In this document: piece by piece, positions 42,691 through 50,687 of the stretch | Numbering within the stretch: the stretch's first letter is position 1 | Layout of the letters: each line of letters opens with the position of its first letter | Assembly (NCBI GenBank): GCA_002305075.1 | Contig: DBQC01000026.1 | Location: 1 to 64,000 of the forward strand | Origin: Ruminococcaceae bacterium UBA1404 | Lineage (GTDB): Bacteria > Bacillota > Clostridia > Oscillospirales > Ruminococcaceae | Length of the DNA: 64,000 nucleotides | Reading direction: 5' to 3' | The notes under the pieces: generated by a model | What the model saw: the letters and a program-made list of their open reading frames with translations, nothing else | What the model was told of the DNA's origin: nothing | The model's database searches: none | Translations under genes and position numbers: made by a program

Positions 42691-44688
42691 GTGACAGACG
42701 ACAAATCTAAACAGTTCTCTCAGCCCGCCGCCGATGGAGGGGCCACTAAAGCTGCGTCTAAAACCGCAGATAATGGCCAAAACGGACGCCGGCGGCGCAC
42801 CTCGGGGCCCAAAAAGCCCCCTCAGGAGCTTTATAAGGAATACGAACGCAAGTTCGCCTTGGGCCAAAAACTCTCGGAAAAGGACCTGCAGCCCCCTCAG
42901 ACCCAGCAGAGCGATCCCCCGGCTCCGGCTCGGCGCCGGGGCCGCCCCCCCAAGGCTGCCAAAGCTGCCGACGCCCAGCAGCCTAAGCCTGCCGAAAACG
43001 GTCGCAAAAAGCGCGGCGAGTCGACCACTAAAAAGGCGGTTAAAATCATCCCCTTGGGCGGTCTTAACGAGATTGGCAAAAACCTTACTGTTATCGAGTA
43101 CCAAAACGACATTCTGATTGTGGACTGTGGTCTTGGCTTTCCCGACGATGATATGCCCGGAATTGACCTTGTTATCCCCGACTACACCTATCTGGAGAAA
43201 AACCGGGATAAAATCCGGGGCGTGGTGCTCACCCACGGCCACGAGGACCACATCGGCGGACTGCCCTATTTCTTGCGCAAGTTTAATGTGCCGGTCTACG
43301 GTACCCGCCTCACCCTCGGCCTTGTGGAGGGCAAGCTCAAGGAGGCCGGCCTTCTGCGCAACGCCCAGCTTCATGTGGTCAAGGCCGGCGACACGGTTAG
43401 CCTCGGCTGTATGTCGGTAGAGTTTATCAATGTCAACCACTCCATCCCCGACGCCTGTGCTCTGGCTATCTTTACGCCGGCGGGCACGCTGGTGCATACC
43501 GGCGACTTTAAAATAGACTATACCCCCATCCTGGGCGAAATGATCGACCTTGCGCGCTTTGGCGAACTGGGCAAACAGGGGGTACTGGCCCTGATGAGCG
43601 ATTCTACCAATGCCGAGCGACCGGGTAGCACGCCCAGCGAGCGGCGGGTGGGCGAGTCTCTCGAAACCCTCTTTAAGCGGGCCGAGGGCAAGCGCATCAT
43701 CATCGCCACCTTCTCTTCCAATGTGCACCGGGTACAGCAAATTATCGATACCGCAGCTCGCTTTGGCCGCAAGGTTGTGGTGTCCGGCCGCTCTATGGAG
43801 AATGTGGTGGCCAAGGCCAGCGAGCTTGGGTATCTCACTTTGCCCCGCAATACTTTGGTGGAAATAGATCAGATGCGCCGCATTCCCGACAGTCAGATGG
43901 TCATGGTGACCACCGGCAGTCAGGGCGAGCCCATGAGTGCTCTCTCCCGCATGGCGGCGGGCGACCACCGCAAGGTGTCGGTTACCCCCAACGACTATAT
44001 CATCATCTCGGCCACCCCCATCCCGGGCAACGAGAAAACCGTCACCAAGGTTATCAACGACCTCATGCGCCTCGGTGCCGATGTGATGTACGAGAGCTCG
44101 CTCGGTATCCATGTGTCGGGCCACGCCGCCCGAGATGACATTAAGGCCATCATCGGCCTGACCCGCCCTCAGTACTTCATTCCGGTGCACGGCGAGTATA
44201 AGCATCTGTTTAAGGCTGCCGATTTGGCGGTGGACATGGGTATTCCCGAGACCAACACCCTTGTGGCCGAAATCGGCCGGGTGGTCGAGGTTTCTCAAAA
44301 GGAGATTAAAATGGTCTCCACCGTGCCCTCGGGCTCGGTGATGATCGACGGCCTGAGTGTTGGCGATGTGGGTAGCGTGGTGCTGCGGGATCGTCGGCTC
44401 CTATCGGAGGAGGGGCTGATTGTGGTAACGGCTGCCATCAGCAAAAAGACCGGACGCATTCTTGCCGGACCGGAGATTACCTCCCGGGGCTTTGTTTATG
44501 TACGGGAGTCCGAAGAGCTTATGGAGCAGATTAAGCAGGTGTGCATCAAGGCCATCGAGAGCACCACAGCCAGCCGCGAGTGGGGCAATACCAAGCAGAA
44601 GGTGCGCGACCAGCTAAGCCAATATCTGTTCTCTAAAACCAAGCGGCGGCCCCTCATTCTGCCCATTATACAAGAGATTAACAGCTAA
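42691..44688 (+). CDS. rnj: Ribonuclease J with long basic N-terminal extension
   Basis: A metallo-beta-lactamase-fold 5' exonuclease and endonuclease of RNA decay. The core starts near residue 112 (KIIPLGGLNEIGKNLTVIEY) and has the zinc motif HGHEDHIGG, HTGDFKIDYTP, SDSTNAERPG and HVSGHAARDD. The length is 665 residues against about 555 usually. The first 110 residues are a Lys/Pro/Arg-rich disordered tail containing PARRRGRPPKAAKA, which resembles an AT-hook (RGRP core). The start is GTG 42691 after AGGAGGA. It has a strong promoter of its own and a terminator after it. Confidence 0.94.
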   Translation: MTDDKSKQFSQPAADGGATKAASKTADNGQNGRRRRTSGPKKPPQELYKEYERKFALGQKLSEKDLQPPQTQQSDPPAPARRRGRPPKAAKAADAQQPKPAENGRKKRGESTTKKAVKIIPLGGLNEIGKNLTVIEYQNDILIVDCGLGFPDDDMPGIDLVIPDYTYLEKNRDKIRGVVLTHGHEDHIGGLPYFLRKFNVPVYGTRLTLGLVEGKLKEAGLLRNAQLHVVKAGDTVSLGCMSVEFINVNHSIPDACALAIFTPAGTLVHTGDFKIDYTPILGEMIDLARFGELGKQGVLALMSDSTNAERPGSTPSERRVGESLETLFKRAEGKRIIIATFSSNVHRVQQIIDTAARFGRKVVVSGRSMENVVAKASELGYLTLPRNTLVEIDQMRRIPDSQMVMVTTGSQGEPMSALSRMAAGDHRKVSVTPNDYIIISATPIPGNEKTVTKVINDLMRLGADVMYESSLGIHVSGHAARDDIKAIIGLTRPQYFIPVHGEYKHLFKAADLAVDMGIPETNTLVAEIGRVVEVSQKEIKMVSTVPSGSVMIDGLSVGDVGSVVLRDRRLLSEEGLIVVTAAISKKTGRILAGPEITSRGFVYVRESEELMEQIKQVCIKAIESTTASREWGNTKQKVRDQLSQYLFSKTKRRPLILPIIQEINS

Positions 44689-44694
44689 CCCTTT

Positions 44695-44732
44695 GGGGCT
44701 TTCCGCGGCAGTCGCCCGGAGAGCCCCTTTTT
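44695..44732 (+). terminator. Terminator after the RNase J gene
   Basis: GGGGCTTTCCG pairs with CGGAGAGCCCC (one wobble) and is followed by T5. Confidence 0.85.
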
Positions 44733-44773
44733 GCACCGTTTGGCAATTTTGACCTTTCTGTTACCAAATAGAG

Positions 44774-44802
44774 TTGTTCTTATGAACGGATTATGTTATA
44801 CT
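44774..44802 (+). promoter_or_regulatory. Promoter of the gdpP operon
   Basis: TTGTTC, a 17-base spacer and TATACT precede the gdpP start by 75 bases and probably drive gdpP-rplI-dnaB-tilS and beyond. Confidence 0.65.
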
Positions 44803-44876
44803 TTATTATCTTAGAGAGTGCTTGATTGCTTATTAAAGCCTCACAGACAGGCTATCTTTCGGAAACGGAGCTTGCT

Positions 44877-46844
44877 ATGAAACAGAACCTTCAGTTATAC
44901 AGACCGGTTGTGCTGGTGCTGATAGGGGCACTTGTGCTGGTTACAGCCATATCGGCTGTGGTGTCGCCCTCCTGGGCCTATCTCGTTATTGGAGTGGCGG
45001 TAGCGGCCGTGCTTTACACGCTGTTTTATGTGCTGCGGGCCGACCGCATTTTGGCTAACTATCTCACCAGTCTGGGCCACGCCGTTGGCGAGATGCAGCA
45101 CGAGGGAGTGCAGCGCCTGCCTGTACCCGTGCTTGTGGCAGACGACAATCAGGAAATCGTGTGGTACAACGCTCTCTGTCTCGAGCGGGTGTTCAGCGGG
45201 GAGGAGGTCTACGGCCAACCGGTAAGCGCAGTGGTGCCCGATTTGGCAGCACAGGAGCCCGATGCCGAGGGACGGCTGCTCATTAGCCATCAGGGCCGTC
45301 AATATACGGCCTTCCAACTGCCGGTGGAAAAGGACAGCACACGCCTTTCCGTTTATTATCTCATCGACGATACCGACCTTAAAAACTACGCCGCCGAATA
45401 CTTCCTCTCCCGACCCTCGGTGCTGTTTTTTGTGGTAGATACCGATGACCTCGGCCAGAGCGCCAAGGAGAGCGACCGGAGCTCGCTCTACCTTCAGGTC
45501 GAATCGCTGGTGGAGTCTATGATCACCCAGCTTAACGGTATGTTCTGCCGACTGGACAAGGACCGATACATAGGCATTGTGGAAGAGCGGCACATGGCCG
45601 GCATTGTGGAGCGCCGGTTTGAGATTCTCGATCAGGTCCGGGCTCTATCAGGCAACGAGCGGGGAACGGTCAGCCTCTCCATCGGTGTGGGGCGGGATGC
45701 CGACACCTTCTTGGAGGGCGACCAGAGCGCCCGCCAGGCGCTGGATATGTCTTTGGGCCGGGGCGGCGATCAGGCCTCGGTAAAAACCCAAAACGGGTAC
45801 GACTTTTACGGCGGCATCTCCAAGGGCATCGAAAAGCGCACCAAGGTTAAAACCCGCATTGTGGCCAATGCGCTCAGCGAGCTTATCGAAACCAGCTCCA
45901 ATGTCATCCTTATGGGCCATAAGTTTGCCGACCTAGATAGCCTGGGCGCTTGCGTGGGCCTTTTGTCCGCCGCACGGCAGATGGGCAAAAAGGCTGTGGT
46001 GGCCATCGACCTCGAGCGCAACTTGGTGCACAGCCTTATTGAGCGACTTGGGCAGTGCGGCTATGCCGATGCCTTTGTAAACCCCTCCGACGCACTTAGC
46101 TTGGTCGAGCCGGGCACACTGCTTATCATTGTGGACACTCATATCAAGCATGTTCTTGAGTCTCCCGCTATTTACGACGCCTGCAAGCAGGTAGTGGTGA
46201 TAGACCATCACCGCCGCATGGTGGGTTATATCGACGATGCGGTTATCTTTTACCACGAGCCCTACGCCTCCTCCACCTGCGAGATGGTCACCGAGCTTGT
46301 GCAATACTTTGGCGAGCCGGTACATATGGGCCGGGCCGAGGCCGAGGCGCTGCTGGCCGGCATTATGCTGGACACTAAGAATTTTGTTATAAAAACCGGC
46401 GTTCGCACCTTCGAGGCGGCTGCCTATCTGCGCCGTATGGGTGCCGACACGGTGGAAGTGCGCAAGTTCTTCAGCTCCTCTATGGAGGCCTTCCAGCGCA
46501 GAGCCCGACTTGTAAGCAGCGCCGAGATTTACCGTGGCTGCGCCATTTCGCTTAACACCACCCTTTCGGGGGATATCAAGGTGGTGGCCTCCCAGGCTGC
46601 CGACGAACTGCTGGGAATCTCGAATGTGGACGCCTCCTTTGTTCTCTACGAGTACGACGGCGGCATCAATATATCGGCCCGTAGCATGGGCAAGCTCAAT
46701 GTGCAGGTGATTATGGAATCCCTCGGCGGGGGCGGCCATCTCACCATGGCGGCGGCCCAGCTGACCGACCTCTCTATCGAGGATGCTCGCCAGCGCCTGT
46801 TAGAGGCCATCGACCAGTACTACCAAAACGAAAAAACCAAATAG
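44877..46844 (+). CDS. gdpP: Cyclic-di-AMP phosphodiesterase GdpP
   Basis: A membrane enzyme that hydrolyses the second messenger c-di-AMP. Two N-terminal helices (about residues 10-55) are followed by a degenerate PAS (VLVADDNQEIVWYNALCLER), a degenerate GGDEF (about 155-290) and the DHH/DHHA1 catalytic part, with HKFADLDSLGA, VDTHIKHVLE, VVIDHHRRM and SLGGGGHLTMAA. All DHH metal ligands look intact. It has 655 residues from ATG 44877, which has CGGAG upstream; an in-frame ATG at 44826 is less likely. rplI follows after 12 bases, the standard Firmicute order. Confidence 0.93.
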   Translation: MKQNLQLYRPVVLVLIGALVLVTAISAVVSPSWAYLVIGVAVAAVLYTLFYVLRADRILANYLTSLGHAVGEMQHEGVQRLPVPVLVADDNQEIVWYNALCLERVFSGEEVYGQPVSAVVPDLAAQEPDAEGRLLISHQGRQYTAFQLPVEKDSTRLSVYYLIDDTDLKNYAAEYFLSRPSVLFFVVDTDDLGQSAKESDRSSLYLQVESLVESMITQLNGMFCRLDKDRYIGIVEERHMAGIVERRFEILDQVRALSGNERGTVSLSIGVGRDADTFLEGDQSARQALDMSLGRGGDQASVKTQNGYDFYGGISKGIEKRTKVKTRIVANALSELIETSSNVILMGHKFADLDSLGACVGLLSAARQMGKKAVVAIDLERNLVHSLIERLGQCGYADAFVNPSDALSLVEPGTLLIIVDTHIKHVLESPAIYDACKQVVVIDHHRRMVGYIDDAVIFYHEPYASSTCEMVTELVQYFGEPVHMGRAEAEALLAGIMLDTKNFVIKTGVRTFEAAAYLRRMGADTVEVRKFFSSSMEAFQRRARLVSSAEIYRGCAISLNTTLSGDIKVVASQAADELLGISNVDASFVLYEYDGGINISARSMGKLNVQVIMESLGGGGHLTMAAAQLTDLSIEDARQRLLEAIDQYYQNEKTK

Positions 46845-46856
46845 GGAGGTTATACC

Positions 46857-47306
46857 ATGAAGGTGATACTCACCCAAGATGTTAAGGGAACCGGCAAAAA
46901 AGGCCAGCTAGTCAATGTGGCCGACGGCTATGCCCGCAACTTTTTGCTTGCCAAGAATATGGCTATCGAGGCGACTCCCGCCGCCATGAACGAGCTTAAA
47001 AACCGCGAGGCAGCCAAAAAGCGCCGGGAAGAAGCCGAGCTCCAGGCCGCCAAAGAGTCGGCCGCCGCCTTAGAGGGCAAAACGGTGCACATCAAGGCCA
47101 AGGCCGGCACCGGTGGACGACTGTTTGGTTCGGTGACCACTGCCGAAATTGCCGAGGCCATCAAGGCCAGTTACGGTGAGGAAATAGACCGGCGCAAAAT
47201 TGCCATCGAGGCCGACATTAAGCAATGCGGCCAATACAGCGCCACCTTAAACCTCGGCTCGGGGATTAAGGCCACCATCTCCCTGACGGTGGAACCGATG
47301 GAGTAA
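46857..47306 (+). CDS. rplI: 50S ribosomal protein L9
   Basis: A 149-residue protein with the typical L9 N-domain (MKVILTQDVKGTGKKGQLVN, DGYARNFLLAKNMA), a long central helix (NREAAKKRREEAELQAAKES) and a C-domain (GRLFGSVTTAEIAEAI). It binds 23S rRNA near the L1 stalk. It is preceded by GGGAGG and followed by dnaB. Confidence 0.97.
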   Translation: MKVILTQDVKGTGKKGQLVNVADGYARNFLLAKNMAIEATPAAMNELKNREAAKKRREEAELQAAKESAAALEGKTVHIKAKAGTGGRLFGSVTTAEIAEAIKASYGEEIDRRKIAIEADIKQCGQYSATLNLGSGIKATISLTVEPME

Positions 47307-47339
47307 GCTGCCCTTAGGGGCGTTGGAGGTGACCTGCCT

Positions 47340-48692
47340 GTGAATACCCTGCCTGTGTCTGCCGCGTTGCCACAGCAGCTGCCTTACAACCTCGAGGCCG
47401 AGCAATCGGTACTCGGGGCTTTACTTCTTGACCCCGACAAGCTGCCCGATGTGCTCAGCCTGCTCAAGTCCGAGCACTTTTTCCGCCGGCAGCATCAGGA
47501 GATTTTCGGGGTGCTGTCCAGTATGTTTGTGTCCTCGAGCACCATCGACTTTATTACGGTGCTCGAGCATGTAAAGCGCCAAAAAATCTTTGCTTCGGAC
47601 GACGAGGCCAAGGTCTATCTCACCCAGTTGGCCGAGGTGGTGCCCACCACGGCCAATGTGATGAGCTATGCCAAAATTGTGCAGGAAAAGTATATTCTGC
47701 GCAGCCTTGTGGGCACCCTCGAAGAGGTGGTTGCCGCCTCGAGAGAGGGGGGCGTGGAGCCCCAAACTCTCATGGACAAGGCCGAGCAGAGTATCTATGC
47801 CATTCGTCAGGGCAGGGAGCAAAGCTCGCTTGTTCATATCCGCGACATCATGCACGACACCTACAACCGCCTGCAACAGCTGGGCGGCGAGGATAGAGAA
47901 GCCCACCTGGGTATTCCCACCGGTTTTACCGGGCTGGATGCGGTGCTCACCGGACTCAACCGCTCCGATCTACTGTTTTTGGCCGCCCGGCCCGGTATGG
48001 GCAAAACCTCCTTTGCCCTCAATGTGGCCACCCAGGTGGCCGCCCGCAAGGACAAGCGCGTGGCCATTTTCTCTCTCGAGATGAGCCGAGAACAGCTCGT
48101 CTCCCGCATCCTCTCCTCCGAGGCCCTTATCCCCAGCGAAAAGCTGCGCACCGGCCTGCTGGACGGCGAGGACTGGGTGCGCCTTGCGGCCATTTCCCAG
48201 CGCATTTCCGAGTACCCCATCTATGTGGACGACACCGCCACCCTCTCGGTAGCCGAGATGAAGGGCAAGCTGCGCCGCCTTGGCAATGTGGGACTGGTGA
48301 TTATCGACTATCTGCAGCTGATGCAGAGCGGACGCCGCAGCGACAACCGGGTGCAGGAGGTGTCCGACATCACCCGCAGCCTTAAAATTTTGGCCAAGGA
48401 GTTCGATATTCCGGTGCTGGTGCTCAGCCAGCTCTCCCGGGGACCGGAATCCCGCTCGGACAAGCGCCCCCTTCTCAGCGACCTGCGGGAGTCGGGCTCG
48501 ATCGAGCAGGATGCCGACATCGTGCTCTTCCTCTACCGGGATTCTTACTACAACCGGGATTCTATGGATCAAAATGTTGCCGAGTGCATTGTGGCCAAAA
48601 ACCGTCACGGCGAGACCACCACGGTGCGCATCGGATGGAACGGCCAATATACCCGATTTACCAACCTGGAGTTCAGCCGCTATGACGACTGA
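47340..48692 (+). CDS. dnaB: Replicative DNA helicase DnaB
   Basis: The 450-residue hexameric fork helicase (called DnaC in Bacillus). The N-domain has LPYNLEAEQSVLGALLLDPD; the RecA-like domain has AARPGMGKTSFALN (Walker A), FSLEMSREQLV, VIIDYLQLM (Walker B) and LSQLSRGPESRSDKRP with SGSIEQDADIVLFLYR. The GTG start is preceded by GGAGGTG. Its end overlaps tilS by 11 bases. No intein is seen. Confidence 0.97.
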   Translation: MNTLPVSAALPQQLPYNLEAEQSVLGALLLDPDKLPDVLSLLKSEHFFRRQHQEIFGVLSSMFVSSSTIDFITVLEHVKRQKIFASDDEAKVYLTQLAEVVPTTANVMSYAKIVQEKYILRSLVGTLEEVVAASREGGVEPQTLMDKAEQSIYAIRQGREQSSLVHIRDIMHDTYNRLQQLGGEDREAHLGIPTGFTGLDAVLTGLNRSDLLFLAARPGMGKTSFALNVATQVAARKDKRVAIFSLEMSREQLVSRILSSEALIPSEKLRTGLLDGEDWVRLAAISQRISEYPIYVDDTATLSVAEMKGKLRRLGNVGLVIIDYLQLMQSGRRSDNRVQEVSDITRSLKILAKEFDIPVLVLSQLSRGPESRSDKRPLLSDLRESGSIEQDADIVLFLYRDSYYNRDSMDQNVAECIVAKNRHGETTTVRIGWNGQYTRFTNLEFSRYDD

Positions 48693-50097
48693 TAGCCCAC
48701 TTGTAAAAAAAGCTCTAAGCGCCATCGACACGCACGCCATGATCCCCCCGGGAAGTCGGCTGCTCTGCGGGGTATCGGGCGGTGCGGATTCGGTGGCCCT
48801 TTTGCATGTGCTCAATGGCCACCGGGCGGCGTTGGGTATCGATGCGCTCTATGCCTGTCACATCAACCATGGCTTGCGGGGGTCAGAAAGTGACCGCGAC
48901 GAGCAGTTTGTGCGCACCATCTGCTCGGATTGGGGCATCCCTCTAACGGTCTACCGGGAGGATGCGGCGGCCTATGCGGCAGCCCGGGGGCTTTCGGTGG
49001 AGGCCGGTGCCCGAGCGCTGCGCTACACACTTTTTGCTCGTTGTTGCCCGCCGGACGGGCGCATTGCCACCGCCCACACGCTCACAGACAGCATCGAGAC
49101 GCTCATCATAAACCTTGCCCGGGGCACCGGTCTTACGGGCCTTTTGGGCATTCCGCCGGTGCGGGGAAACATCATCCGCCCCCTCATCGACTGCACCCGG
49201 GCCGAAGTGGAGGCCTATCTCGAAGCGGCGGGTGTGGACTATGTCATCGATTCCACTAACCTCACCGATGCCTATACCCGTAACCGGGTGCGCCGGCATA
49301 TTTTGCCCGAGCTGGCGGCCATCAACCCCGGATACGAGGCGGCGGCTGCCCGAATGATTATGTTGCTGCGGCAGGACGCTGCTCTACTCGACAGCCGCAC
49401 CGCCGAGCTTTTAGACAGCGCCCGGGAGGGGGAAGGATACCGCACCCATGTGCTGGCGGCGGCCCCCCAGTGGCTGGACAGGGCGGTGGCCGCTCTTATC
49501 CGAGAGGCAGGGTTGTCGGTGGACTACACCCATATTTCCCTCTGCGCCGACTGTGTGCGAGCCGGGCGGGGGGCTGTGGAGTTAGGGGGCGGTGCCAGAT
49601 TTTATGTTCACCGGGGTCTGTGCTACATCGTCCCCCAAAAGCCCACCACAGCGGACGATCCGGCGGCAGAGATGACCCTTAAAAGGCCGGAATTGCTCCA
49701 AGGGGCAAGACTTGTCCGGGCCGGCGGACGGCTGTGGCGCCTTTCGGCCGAGAATTATGAACATTCTATGAGCAATCATAAAATTTCGGAAAAGGACTTA
49801 AAAAATGTCCTTGACTATGATAAACTAAACGAGATTATCCGGCTGAGACCCCATACCGCCGGCGACCGCATAGGTCGACCGGGGCAGGGTTTTCACAAAG
49901 AGATAAAAAAGCTCATCAGCGAGGCGTGCATCCCTCCCCATAGACGAAAGGAGCGGGTGGTGCTGTTGTCGGGCGAGCAGGTAGTCTGGGCCGAGGGTTT
50001 CGGGCCGGACGCTACGGTGGTTGTGGACGACCAAACCCGACGCATCCTTCGCATAGAGCAAATAGAATACGCAGGCAACTGTGCCGGGCGGGAATAA
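48682..50097 (+). CDS. tilS: tRNA(Ile)-lysidine synthase
   Basis: This enzyme ligates lysine to C34 of the CAU-anticodon isoleucine tRNA, changing it from AUG to AUA reading. The ATP site is GVSGGADSVALLHVL near residue 32; HINHGLRGSESDRDE, TAHTLTDSIETLIINLARGT and NRVRRHILPEL follow. The C-terminal domain (about 380-471) is the TilS tRNA-binding part. 471 residues from ATG 48682, inside the end of dnaB, with GGAG nine bases upstream. Note HTLTDSIET where HHADDQAET-like is usual. Confidence 0.93.
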   Translation: MTTDSPLVKKALSAIDTHAMIPPGSRLLCGVSGGADSVALLHVLNGHRAALGIDALYACHINHGLRGSESDRDEQFVRTICSDWGIPLTVYREDAAAYAAARGLSVEAGARALRYTLFARCCPPDGRIATAHTLTDSIETLIINLARGTGLTGLLGIPPVRGNIIRPLIDCTRAEVEAYLEAAGVDYVIDSTNLTDAYTRNRVRRHILPELAAINPGYEAAAARMIMLLRQDAALLDSRTAELLDSAREGEGYRTHVLAAAPQWLDRAVAALIREAGLSVDYTHISLCADCVRAGRGAVELGGGARFYVHRGLCYIVPQKPTTADDPAAEMTLKRPELLQGARLVRAGGRLWRLSAENYEHSMSNHKISEKDLKNVLDYDKLNEIIRLRPHTAGDRIGRPGQGFHKEIKKLISEACIPPHRRKERVVLLSGEQVVWAEGFGPDATVVVDDQTRRILRIEQIEYAGNCAGRE

Positions 50098-50111
50098 CGG
50101 CAGGCTTTTTT

Positions 50112-50654
50112 ATGATGGAGAAAGATATTTCTGAAATTCTACTGACAGGGGCGGACATTCAGGCCAAGGTGGCCGAATTGGGTGCCCGCATCACCGCCGA
50201 CTATCAGGGCAAAAACCTGATATTGGTAGGGGTGCTCAAGGGTTCGGTGGTATTTATGGCCGACCTCATGCGGGCTATAGATCTGCCCTTGTCCATCGAC
50301 TTTATGGTGGTGTCCAGCTACGGCGGGGGCACCAAAACCAGTGGCGTGGTGCGCATTATTAAGGACATCGAGCGTCCGCTGGATGATCTGGATGTGCTCA
50401 TTGTGGAGGACATCCTCGATTCGGGTATGACGCTTAGCTACCTTAGGGAGATCATCGCCCAAAAGGGAGCTAAGAGTGTGCGCATTGCAACTTTGCTCGA
50501 CAAACCCGAGCGGCGGGTGGTGAAAGAGATTGTGCCCGATTATGTGGGCTTTACAATTCCTGACGCCTTTGTGGTGGGCTATGGCCTCGACTACGACGAG
50601 CGCTACCGAAACCTCCCCTATGTGGGCATTTTGTCCCCCACTGTTTACGAATAG
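50112..50654 (+). CDS. hpt: Hypoxanthine phosphoribosyltransferase
   Basis: A purine salvage enzyme of 180 residues that makes IMP or GMP from the base and PRPP. It shows LVGVLKGSVVFMADLMRAI, SYGGGTKTSG, the PRPP loop VLIVEDILDSGMTLSYL, and the base-binding DYVGFTIPDAFVVGYGLDY. It sits between tilS and ftsH, the usual Firmicute order, in one operon. Confidence 0.96.
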   Translation: MMEKDISEILLTGADIQAKVAELGARITADYQGKNLILVGVLKGSVVFMADLMRAIDLPLSIDFMVVSSYGGGTKTSGVVRIIKDIERPLDDLDVLIVEDILDSGMTLSYLREIIAQKGAKSVRIATLLDKPERRVVKEIVPDYVGFTIPDAFVVGYGLDYDERYRNLPYVGILSPTVYE

Positions 50655-50687
50655 GCGATAAATCAAAGACCCAAAGGAGTGAAGGGA

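Noticed and set aside
42652..44298. 548-codon open frame antisense to RNase J
   Set aside because: It lies wholly opposite a conserved gene in GC-rich DNA, has no ribosome site, and its His/Gly/Leu-rich product is typical of a codon-bias shadow.
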